This document shows, piece by piece, positions 53,660-64,000 of a DNA stretch of 64,000 nucleotides. Below the pieces are notes generated by a model. That model worked only from the letters and a program-made list of their open reading frames with translations, was not told where the DNA came from and did not search any database. Source of the stretch: Auanema rhodensis (lineage: Eukaryota > Nematoda > Chromadorea > Rhabditida > Rhabditidae); the NCBI GenBank assembly GCA_964057225.1, contig CAXKVF010000084.1, forward strand, positions 1 through 64,000. Direction: 5' to 3'. The position numbers and the translations under genes were made by a program. How positions within the stretch are numbered: position 1 is the first letter of the stretch; every line of letters starts with the position of its first letter.

Positions 53660-56123
53660 CCGCATCTCTTTATCTTTCACGTGAAGCGAGTTACATACCA
53701 AGTGCACATCACGTGTACATTTAATTAGCATAAATTAAAGTTCACGTAAATTTCAAAGTCATGGTTACCATGCACCAATATCAATAAAAATTTGTTTTTA
53801 GACTAATATGGACATGGGGGATCTAATTTTGAAAACCGCATCTCTTTATCTTTCACGTGAAGCGAGTTACATACCAAGTGCACATCACGTGTACATTTAA
53901 TTAGCATAAATTAAAGTTCACGTAAATTTCAAAGTCATGGTTACCATGAAGCAATATCAATAAAAATTTGTTTTTAGACTAATATGGACATGGGGAATCT
54001 AATTTTGAAAACCGCATCTCTTTATCTTTCACGTGAAGCGAGTTACATACCAAGTGCACATCACGTGTACATTTAATTAGCATAAATTAAAGTTCACGTA
54101 AATTTCAAAGTCATGGTTACCATGCACCAATATCAATAAAAATTTGTTTTTAGACTAATATGGACATGGGGAATCTAATTTTGAAAACCGCATCTCTTTA
54201 TCTTTCACGTGAAGCGAGTTACATACCAAGTGCACATCACGTGTACATTTAATTAGCATAAATTAAAGTTCACGTAAATTTCAAAGTCATGGTTACCATG
54301 CACCAATATCAATAAAAATTTGTTTTTAGACTAATATGGACATGGGGAATCTAATTTTGAAAACCGCATCTCTTTATCTTTCACGTGAAGCGAGTTACAT
54401 ACCAAGTGCACATCACGTGTACATTTAATTAGCATAAATTAAAGTTCACGTAAATTTCAAAGTCATGGTTACCATGCACCAATATCAATAAAAATTTGTT
54501 TTTAGACTAATATGGACATGGGGGATCTAATTTTGAAAACCGCATCTCTTTATCTTTCACGTGAAGCGAGTTACATACCAAGTGCACATCACGTGTACAT
54601 TTAATTAGCATAAATTAAAGTTCACGTAAATTTCAAAGTCATGGTTACCATGAAGCAATATCAATAAAAATTTGTTTTTAGACTAATATGGACATGGGGA
54701 ATCTAATTTTGAAAACCGCATCTCTTTATCTTTCACGTGAAGCGAGTTACATACCAAGTGCACATCACGTGTACATTTAATTAGCATAAATTAAAGTTCA
54801 CGTAAATTTCAAAGTCATGGTTACCATGCACCAATATCAATAAAAATTTGTTTTTAGACTAATATGGACATGGGGAATCTAATTTTGAAAACCGCATCTC
54901 TTTATCTTTCACGTGAAGCGAGTTACATACCAAGTGCACATCACGTGTACATTTAATTAGCATAAATTAAAGTTCACGTAAATTTCAAAGTCATGGTTAC
55001 CATGCACCAATATCAATAAAAATTTGTTTTTAGACTAATATGGACATGGGGGATCTAATTTTGAAAACCGCATCTCTTTATCTTTCACGTGAAGCGAGTT
55101 ACATACCAAGTGCACATCACGTGTACATTTAATTAGCATAAATTAAAGTTCACGTAAATTTCAAAGTCATGGTTACCATGAAGCAATATCAATAAAAATT
55201 TGTTTTTAGACTAATATGGACATGGGGAATCTAATTTTGAAAACCGCATCTCTTTATCTTTCACGTGAAGCGAGTTACATACCAAGTGCACATCACGTGT
55301 ACATTTAATTAGCATAAATTGAAGTTCACGTAAATTTCAAAGTCATGGTTACCATGAAGCAATATCAATAAAAATTTGTTTTTAGACTAATATGGACATG
55401 GGGAATCTAAATTTGAAAACCGCATCTCTTTATCTTTCACGTGAAGCAAGTTACATACCAAGTGCACATCACGTGTACATTTAATTAGCATGAATTAAAG
55501 TTCACGTAAATTTCAAAGTCATGGTTACCATGCACCAATATCAATAAAAATTTGTTTTTAGACTAATATGGACATGGGGAATCTAATTTTGAAAACCGCA
55601 TCTCTTTATCTTTCACGTGAAGCGAGTTACATACCAAGTGCACATCACGTGTACATTTAATTAGCATAAATTAAAGTTCACGTAAATTTCAAAGTCATGG
55701 TTACCATGCACCAATATCAATAAAAATTTGTTTTTAGACTAATATGGACATGGGGAATCTAATTTTGAAAACCGCATCTCTTTATCTTTCACGTGAAGCG
55801 AGTTACATACCAAGTGCACATCACGTGTACATTTAATTAGCATAAATTAAAGTTCACGTAAATTTCAAAGTCATGGTTACCATGCACCAATATCAATAAA
55901 AATTTGTTTTTAGACTAATATGGACATGGGGGATCTAATTTTGAAAACCGCATCTCTTTATCTTTCACGTGAAGCGAGTTACATACCAAGTGCACATCAC
56001 GTGTACATTTAATTAGCATAAATTAAAGTTCACGTAAATTTCAAAGTCATGGTTACCATGAAGCAATATCAATAAAAATTTGTTTTTAGACTAATATGGA
56101 CATGGGGAATCTAATTTTGAAAA
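53660..56123. repeat. HOR block T, copy 1 (14 monomers, 2464 bp)
   Basis: Barcodes in order: CACC(GGGGGAT), AAGC, CACC, CACC, CACC(GGGGGAT), AAGC, CACC, CACC(GGGGGAT), AAGC, AAGC with AATTGAAG, CACC with GAAGCAAG and ATGAATT, CACC, CACC(GGGGGAT), AAGC. All fourteen recur in order at 56124-58587. The pairs of GGGGGAT marks (53820/56284, 54524/56988, 55052/57516, 55932/58396) are each 2464 bp apart. Confidence 0.92.
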
Positions 56124-58587
56124 CCGCATCTCTTTATCTTTCACGTGAAGCGAGTTACATACCAAGTGCACATCACGTGTACATTTAATTAGCATAAATT
56201 AAAGTTCACGTAAATTTCAAAGTCATGGTTACCATGCACCAATATCAATAAAAATTTGTTTTTAGACTAATATGGACATGGGGGATCTAATTTTGAAAAC
56301 CGCATCTCTTTATCTTTCACGTGAAGCGAGTTACATACCAAGTGCACATCACGTGTACATTTAATTAGCATAAATTAAAGTTCACGTAAATTTCAAAGTC
56401 ATGGTTACCATGAAGCAATATCAATAAAAATTTGTTTTTAGACTAATATGGACATGGGGAATCTAATTTTGAAAACCGCATCTCTTTATCTTTCACGTGA
56501 AGCGAGTTACATACCAAGTGCACATCACGTGTACATTTAATTAGCATAAATTAAAGTTCACGTAAATTTCAAAGTCATGGTTACCATGCACCAATATCAA
56601 TAAAAATTTGTTTTTAGACTAATATGGACATGGGGAATCTAATTTTGAAAACCGCATCTCTTTATCTTTCACGTGAAGCGAGTTACATACCAAGTGCACA
56701 TCACGTGTACATTTAATTAGCATAAATTAAAGTTCACGTAAATTTCAAAGTCATGGTTACCATGCACCAATATCAATAAAAATTTGTTTTTAGACTAATA
56801 TGGACATGGGGAATCTAATTTTGAAAACCGCATCTCTTTATCTTTCACGTGAAGCGAGTTACATACCAAGTGCACATCACGTGTACATTTAATTAGCATA
56901 AATTAAAGTTCACGTAAATTTCAAAGTCATGGTTACCATGCACCAATATCAATAAAAATTTGTTTTTAGACTAATATGGACATGGGGGATCTAATTTTGA
57001 AAACCGCATCTCTTTATCTTTCACGTGAAGCGAGTTACATACCAAGTGCACATCACGTGTACATTTAATTAGCATAAATTAAAGTTCACGTAAATTTCAA
57101 AGTCATGGTTACCATGAAGCAATATCAATAAAAATTTGTTTTTAGACTAATATGGACATGGGGAATCTAATTTTGAAAACCGCATCTCTTTATCTTTCAC
57201 GTGAAGCGAGTTACATACCAAGTGCACATCACGTGTACATTTAATTAGCATAAATTAAAGTTCACGTAAATTTCAAAGTCATGGTTACCATGCACCAATA
57301 TCAATAAAAATTTGTTTTTAGACTAATATGGACATGGGGAATCTAATTTTGAAAACCGCATCTCTTTATCTTTCACGTGAAGCGAGTTACATACCAAGTG
57401 CACATCACGTGTACATTTAATTAGCATAAATTAAAGTTCACGTAAATTTCAAAGTCATGGTTACCATGCACCAATATCAATAAAAATTTGTTTTTAGACT
57501 AATATGGACATGGGGGATCTAATTTTGAAAACCGCATCTCTTTATCTTTCACGTGAAGCGAGTTACATACCAAGTGCACATCACGTGTACATTCAATTAG
57601 CATAAATTAAAGTTCACGTAAATTTCAAAGTCATGGTTACCATGAAGCAATATCAATAAAAATTTGTTTTTAGACTAATATGGACATGGGGAATCTAATT
57701 TTGAAAACCGCATCTCTTTATCTTTCACGTGAAGCGAGTTACATACCAAGTGCACATCACGTGTACATTTAATTAGCATAAATTGAAGTTCACGTAAATT
57801 TCAAAGTCATGGTTACCATGAAGCAATATCAATAAAAATTTGTTTTTAGACTAATATGGACATGGGGAATCTAAATTTGAAAACCGCATCTCTTTATCTT
57901 TCACGTGAAGCAAGTTACATACCAAGTGCACATCACGTGTACATTTAATTAGCATGAATTAAAGTTCACGTAAATTTCAAAGTCATGGTTACCATGCACC
58001 AATATCAATAAAAATTTGTTTTTAGACTAATATGGACATGGGGAATCTAATTTTGAAAACCGCATCTCTTTATCTTTCACGTGAAGCGAGTTACATACCA
58101 AGTGCACATCACGTGTACATTTAATTAGCATAAATTAAAGTTCACGTAAATTTCAAAGTCATGGTTACCATGCACCAATATCAATAAAAATTTGTTTTTA
58201 GACTAATATGGACATGGGGAATCTAATTTTGAAAACCGCATCTCTTTATCTTTCACGTGAAGCGAGTTACATACCAAGTGCACATCACGTGTACATTTAA
58301 TTAGCATAAATTAAAGTTCACGTAAATTTCAAAGTCATGGTTACCATGCACCAATATCAATAAAAATTTGTTTTTAGACTAATATGGACATGGGGGATCT
58401 AATTTTGAAAACCGCATCTCTTTATCTTTCACGTGAAGCGAGTTACATACCAAGTGCACATCACGTGTACATTTAATTAGCATAAATTAAAGTTCACGTA
58501 AATTTCAAAGTCATGGTTACCATGAAGCAATATCAATAAAAATTTGTTTTTAGACTAATATGGACATGGGGAATCTAATTTTGAAAA
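56124..58587. repeat. HOR block T, copy 2 (14 monomers, 2464 bp)
   Basis: This is the immediate tandem copy of 53660-56123. Reading by eye I noticed one difference, ATTCAATTAG for ATTTAATTAG near 57594, which would make this the least diverged duplication in the window. The match stops in the next monomer, which lacks the GGGGGAT mark expected for a third copy. Confidence 0.92.
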
Positions 58588-61500
58588 CCGCATCTCTTTA
58601 TCTTTCACGTGAAGCGAGTTACATACCAAGTGCACATCACGTGTACATTTAATTAGCATAAATTAAAGTTCACGTAAATTTCAAAGTCATGGTTACCATG
58701 CACCAATATCAATAAAAATTTGTTTTTAGACTAATATGGACATGGGGAATCTAATTTTGAAAACCGCATCTCTTTATCTTTCACGTGAAGCGAGTTACAT
58801 ACCAAGTGCACATCACGTGTACATTTAATTAGCATAAATTAAAGTTCACGTAAATTTCAAAGTCATGGTTACCATGCACCAATATCAATAAAAATTTGTT
58901 TTTAGACTAATATGGACATGGGGGATCTAATTTTGAAAACCGCATCTCTTTATTTTTCACGTGAAGCGAGTTACATACCAAGTGCACATCACGTGTACAT
59001 TTAATTAGCATAAATTAAAGTTCACGTAAATTTCAAAGTCATGGTTACCATGAAGCAATATCAATAAAAATTTGTTTTTAGACTAATATGGACATGGGGA
59101 ATCTAATTTTGAAAACCGCATCTCTTTATCTTTCACGTGAAGCGAGTTACATACCAAGTGCACATCACGTGTACATTTAATTAGCATAAATTGAAGTTCA
59201 CGTAAATTTCAAAGTCATGGTTACCATGAAGCAATATCAATAAAAATTTGTTTTTAGACTAATATGGACATGGGGAATCTAAATTTGAAAACCGCATCTC
59301 TTTATCTTTCACGTGAAGCAAGTTACATACCAAGTGCACATCACGTGTACATTTAATTAGCATGAATTAAAGTTCACGTAAATTTCAAAGTCATGGTTAC
59401 CATGCACCAATATCAATAAAAATTTGTTTTTAGACTAATATGGACATGGGGAATCTAATTTTGAAAACCGCATCTCTTTATCTTTCACGTGAAGCGAGTT
59501 ACATACCAAGTGCACATCACGTGTACATTTAATTAGCATAAATTAAAGTTCACGTAAATTTCAAAGTCATGGTTACCATGAAGCAATATCAATAAAAATT
59601 TGTTTTTAGACTAATATGGACATGGGGAATCTAATTTTGAAAACCGCATCTCTTTATCTTTCACGTGAAGCGAGTTACATACCAAGTGCACATCACGTGT
59701 ACATTTAATTAGCATAAATTGAAGTTCACGTAAATTTCAAAGTCATGGTTACCATGAAGCAATATCAATAAAAATTTGTTTTTAGACTAATATGGACATG
59801 GGGAATCTAATTTTGAAAACCGCATCTCTTTATCTTTCACGTGAAGCAAGTTACATACCAAGTGCACATCACGTGTACATTTAATTAGCATGAATTAAAG
59901 TTCACGTAAATTTCAAAGTCATGGTTACCATGCACCAATATCAATAAAAATTTGTTTTTAGACTAATATGGACATGGGGAATCTAATTTTGAAAACCGCA
60001 TCTCTTTATCTTTCACGTGAAGCGAGTTACATACCAAGTGCACATCACGTGTACATTTAATTAGCATAAATTAAAGTTCACGTAAATTTCAAAGTCATGG
60101 TTACCATGCACCAATATCAATAAAAATTTGTTTTTAGACTAATATGGACATGGGGGATCTAATTTTGAAAACCGCATCTCTTTATCTTTCACGTGAAGCG
60201 AGTTACATACCAAGTGCACATCACGTGTACATTTAATTAGCATAAATTAAAGTTCACGTAAATTTCAAAGTCATGGTTACCATGAAGCAATATCAATAAA
60301 AATTTGTTTTTAGACTAATATGGACATGGGGAATCTAATTTTGAAAACCGCATCTCTTTATCTTTCACGTGAAGCGAGTTACATACCAAGTGCACATCAC
60401 GTGTACATTTAATTAGCATAAATTAAAGTTCACGTAAATTTCAAAGTCATGGTTACCATGAACCAATATCAATAAAAATTCGTTTTTAGACTAATATGGA
60501 CATGGGGAATCTAATTTTGAAAACCGCATCTCTTTATCTTTCATGTGAAGCGAGTTACATACCAAGTGCACATCACGTGTACATTTAATTAGCATAAATT
60601 AAAGTTCACGTAAATTTCAAAGTCATGGTTACCATGAACCAATATCAATAAAAATTTGTTTTTAGACTAATATGTACATGGGGAATCTAATTTTGAAAAC
60701 CGCATCTCTTTATCTTTCACGTGAAGCGAGTTACATACCAAGTGCACATCACGTGTACATTTAATTAGCATAAATTAAAGTTCACGTAAATTTCAAAGTC
60801 ATGGTTACCATGAAGCAATATCAATAAAAATTTGTTTTTAGACTAATATGGACATGGGGAATCTAATTTTGAAAACCGCATCTCTTTATCTTTCACGTGA
60901 AGCGAGTTACATACCAAGTGCACATCACGTGTACATTTAATTAGCATAAATTAAAGTTCACGTAAATTTCAAAGTCATGGTTACCATGAAGCAATATCAA
61001 TAAAAATTTGTTTTTAGACTAATATGGACATGGGGAATCTAATTTTGAAAACCGCATCTCTTTATCTTTCACGTGAAGCGAGTTACATACCAAGTGCACA
61101 TCACGTGTACATTTAATTAGCATAAATTAAAGTTCACGTAAATTTCAAAGTCATGGTTACCATGAAGCAATATCAATAAAAATTTGTTTTTAGACTAATA
61201 TGGACATGGGGAATCTAATTTCGAAAACCGCATCTCTTTATCTTTCACGTGAAGCGAGTTACATACCAAGTGCACATCACGTGTACATTTAATTAGCATA
61301 AATTAAAGTTCACGTAAATTTCAAAGTCATGGTTACCATGAACCAATATCAATAAAAATTTGTTTTTAGACTAATATGGACATGGGGAATCTAATTTTGA
61401 AAACCGCATCTCTTTATCTTTCACGTGAAGCGAGTTACATACCAAGTGCACATCACGTGTACATTTAATTAGCATAAATTAAAGTTCACGTAAATTTCAA

Positions 61501-62635
61501 AGTCATGGTTACCATGAAGCAATATCAATAAAAATTTGTTTTTAGACTAATATGGACATGGGGAATCTAATTTTGAAAACCGCATCTCTTTATCTTTCAC
61601 GTGAAGCGAGATACATACCAAGTGCACATCACGTGTACATTTAATTAGCATAAATTAAAGTTCACGTAAATTTCAAAGTCATGGTTACCATGAAGCAATA
61701 TCAATAAAAATTTGTTTTTAGAATAATATGGACATGGGGAATCTAATTTCGAAAACCGCATCTCTTTATCTTTCACGTGAAGCGAGTTACATACCAAGTG
61801 CACATCACGTGTACATTTAATTAGCATAAATTAAAGTTCACGTAAATTTCAAAGTCATGGTTACCATGAACCATTATCAATAAAAATTTGTTTTTAGACT
61901 AATATGGACATGGGGAATCTAATTTTGAAAACCGCATCTCTTTATCTTTCACGTGAAGCGAGTTACATACCAAGTGCACATCACGTGTACATTTAATTAG
62001 CATAAATTGAAGTTCACGTAAATTTCAAAGTCATGGTTACCATGAAGCAATATCAATAAAAATTTGTTTTTAGACTAATATGGACATGGGGAATCTAAAT
62101 TTGAAAACCGCATCTCTTTATCTTTCACGTGAAGCAAGTTACATACCAAGTGCACATCACGTGTACATTTAATTAGCATGAATTAAAGTTCACGTAAATT
62201 TCAAAGTCATGGTTACCATGCACCAATATCAATAAAAATTTGTTTTTAGACTAATATGGACATGGGGAATCTAATTTTGAAAACCGCATCTCTTTATCTT
62301 TCACGTGAAGCGAGTTACATACCAAGTGCACATCACGTGTACATTTAATTAGCATAAATTAAAGTTCACGTAAATTTCAAAGTCATGGTTACCATGCACC
62401 AATATCAATAAAAATTTGTTTTTAGACTAATATGGACATGGGGGATCTAATTTTGAAAACCGCATCTCTTTATCTTTCACGTGAAGCGAGTTACATACCA
62501 AGTGCACATCACGTGTACATTTAATTAGCATAAATTAAAGTTCACGTAAATTTCAAAGTCATGGTTACCATGAAGCAATATCAATAAAAATTTGTTTTTA
62601 GACTAATATGGACATGGGGAATCTAATTTTGAAAA
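58588..62635. repeat. Mosaic segment with repeated AATTGAAG-GAAGCAAG cassette
   Basis: The two-monomer cassette (AAGC with AATTGAAG and usually CTAAATTTG, then CACC with GAAGCAAG and ATGAATT) also seen in both copies of block T recurs here with its AATTGAAG at 59193, 59721 and 62009. The 59721 copy lacks CTAAATTTG. Between 60.3 and 61.9 kb the barcodes return to AACC and AAGC only. One AACC-TTCGTTTTT monomer followed by CATGTG (60544) anticipates the dimer at 62636. TTTCGAAAACC occurs near 61221 and 61750. GAATAATATGG (61721) and CCATTATC (about 61872) are private. Confidence 0.78.
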
Positions 62636-63339
62636 CCGCATCTCTTTATCTTTCATGTGAAGCGAGTTACATACCAAGTGCACATCACGTGTACATTTAA
62701 TTAGCATAAATTAAAGTTCACGTAAATTTCAAAGTCATGGTTACCATGCACCAATATCAATAAAAATTTGTTTTTAGACTAATATGGACATGGGGGATCT
62801 AATTTTGAAAACCGCATCTCTTTATCTTTCACGTGAAGCGAGTTACATACCAAGTGCACATCACGTGTACATTTAATTAGCATAAATTAAAGTTCACGTA
62901 AATTTCAAAGTCATGGTTACCATGAACCAATATCAATAAAAATTCGTTTTTAGACTAATATGGACATGGGGAATCTAATTTTGAAAACCGCATCTCTTTA
63001 TCTTTCATGTGAAGCGAGTTACATACCAAGTGCACATCACGTGTACATTTAATTAGCATAAATTAAAGTTCACGTAAATTTCAAAGTCATGGTTACCATG
63101 CACCAATATCAATAAAAATTTGTTTTTAGACTAATATGGACATGGGGGATCTAATTTTGAAAACCGCATCTCTTTATCTTTCACGTGAAGCGAGTTACAT
63201 ACCAAGTGCACATCACGTGTACATTTAATTAGCATAAATTAAAGTTCACGTAAATTTCAAAGTCATGGTTACCATGAACCAATATCAATAAAAATTCGTT
63301 TTTAGACTAATATGGACATGGGGAATCTAATTTTGAAAA
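62636..63339. repeat. 352-bp dimer HOR, two tandem copies
   Basis: The dimer is a CATGTG/CACC/GGGGGAT monomer followed by an AACC/TTCGTTTTT monomer. Copies span 62636-62987 and 62988-63339. CATGTG marks lie at 62656, 63008 and 63360 and GGGGGAT marks at 62796 and 63148, all 352 bp apart. A third CATGTG follows, in an AACC monomer without GGGGGAT, so the repeat decays there. A single earlier instance of the TTCG-CATGTG join at about 60480-60544 is a possible source. Confidence 0.88.
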
Positions 63340-64000
63340 CCGCATCTCTTTATCTTTCATGTGAAGCGAGTTACATACCAAGTGCACATCACGTGTACAT
63401 TTAATTAGCATAAATTAAAGTTCACGTAAATTTCAAAGTCATGGTTACCATGAACCAATATCAATAAAAATTTGTTTTTAGACTAATATGGACATGGGGA
63501 ATCTAATTTTGAAAACCGCATCTCTTTATCTTTCACGTGAAGCGAGTTACATACTAAGTGCACATCACGTGTACATTTAATTAGCATAAATTAAAGTTCA
63601 CGTAAATTTCAAAGTCATGGTTACCATGAAGCAATATCAATAAAAATTTGTTTTTAGACTAATATGGACATGGGGAATCTAATTTTGAAAACCGCATCTC
63701 TTTATCTTTCACGTGAAGCGAGTTACATACCAAGTGCACATCACGTGTACATTTAATTAGCATAAATTAAAGTTCACGTAAATTTCAAAGTCATGGTTAC
63801 CATGAAGCAATATCAATAAAAATTTGTTTTTAGACTAATATGGACATGGGGAATCTAATTTTGAAAACCGCATCTCTTTATCTTTCACGTGAAGCGAGTT
63901 ACATACCAAGTGCACATCACGTGTACATTTAATTAGCATAAATTAAAGTTCACGTAAATTTCAAAGTCATGGTTACCATGAAGCAATATCAATAAAAATT
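63340..64000. repeat. Right end of window: AACC then AAGC monomers, array continues
   Basis: The barcodes are AACC, AAGC (with CATACTAAG near 63555), AAGC and a final AAGC in a 133-base partial monomer that stops inside the A/T-tract block. Nothing marks an array edge, so the satellite continues past the window. Confidence 0.9.

Larger units (their letters stand above)
1..64000. repeat. 176-bp satellite DNA array (probable centromeric or pericentromeric)
   Basis: The window is filled end to end by direct copies of a 176-bp unit. Taking the first C of ACCGC as phase zero, copies begin at 8, 184, 360, 536, 712, 888, then 962, 1138, 1314, 1490, then 1564 and every 176 bases to 63868. Copies mostly differ from the common form by a few single-base substitutions. 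No inverted copy was seen, and the strand label is arbitrary. A representative unit has 29 C and 26 G in 176 bases. Because 176 is not a multiple of three, any frame shifts at each unit, and stops occur on both strands. Unit length, homogeneity and array size match eukaryotic centromere satellites as a class, which bind CENP-A/CENH3 nucleosomes. The centromere role is inference. A non-centromeric heterochromatin block is the alternative. Confidence 0.97.

Noticed and set aside
61645-61827. 60-codon open frame on the minus strand
   Set aside because: It lies wholly inside satellite monomers and starts in the CATAAATT word. It is open only because a private C-to-A change at 61723 removes the TAG stop that the usual GACTAATATGG word makes on the minus strand. 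There is no coding signal, and the frame does not recur.
1-64000. CRISPR-like array of repeats and spacers
   Set aside because: The whole 176-bp unit is conserved, with no unique spacers and no cas genes, and the direct units are far longer than CRISPR repeats.
1-64000. Telomere, rDNA or microsatellite content
   Set aside because: There are no TTTAGGG- or TTAGGG-type runs, no rRNA-like sequence and no simple-sequence tracts beyond short A/T runs within the monomer.

Overview
The whole 64,000-base window is one head-to-tail tandem satellite array. The repeat unit is 176 bp, AT-rich (about 31% GC, 55 G/C in a representative monomer), and every copy has the same orientation. Neither end of the array is inside the window. 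I see no gene, RNA gene, transposon, CRISPR array or unique-sequence island. By phase counting from the word ACCGC, the window holds 362 full-length 176-bp monomers, two 74-bp truncated monomers (888-961 and 1490-1563), a 7-base fragment at the left end and a 133-base fragment at the right end. These add up exactly to 64,000. From 1564 to 63867 there are 354 consecutive monomers with no net length change.

The organism must be a eukaryote. A long, homogeneous, insertion-free array with a nucleosome-sized unit (147 bp core plus linker) is what is expected of a functional (peri)centromere or another large heterochromatic satellite block, assembled from long reads. The species cannot be fixed from this sequence. 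A flowering plant is my best guess, at low confidence: 170-180 bp units are common in plant centromeres, and two short words recall the Brassicaceae centromere repeat. Animals also have satellites of this size.

Each monomer carries conserved symmetric elements: a 10-bp palindrome TTCACGTGAA, a cluster of overlapping palindromes (GTGCAC, CACGTG, TGTACA), an inverted repeat TTTAATT-6-AATTAAA, and a dyad TCATGGT-1-ACCATGA. Three CACGT words lie 32 and 33 bp apart, about three helical turns. A four-base site next to the last dyad (AACC, AACT, CACC, AAGC, rarely ATGC) and about a dozen linked substitutions act as a barcode. The barcode shows irregular higher-order repeats (HORs) of changing length along the array.

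Layout: 1-4555, AACC/AACT-rich monomers with the two truncated units; 4556-13003, two full and one partial copy of an 18-21-monomer block; 13004-19867, mostly AACC monomers without a clear long HOR; 19868-25963, an 18-monomer (3168 bp) block in tandem; 26380-37643, a 20-monomer block copied at a 26-monomer offset, whose last 14-15 monomers recur a third time, with an 880-bp pentamer tandem between; 37644-53659, a CACC/AAGC-rich mosaic of short cassettes and 9- and 35-monomer-offset duplications; 53660-58587, a near-identical 14-monomer (2464 bp) tandem pair; 58588-64000, shuffled versions of the same cassettes ending in a 352-bp dimer HOR. The pattern fits repeated unequal crossing-over, break-induced replication or gene conversion on whole-monomer register.
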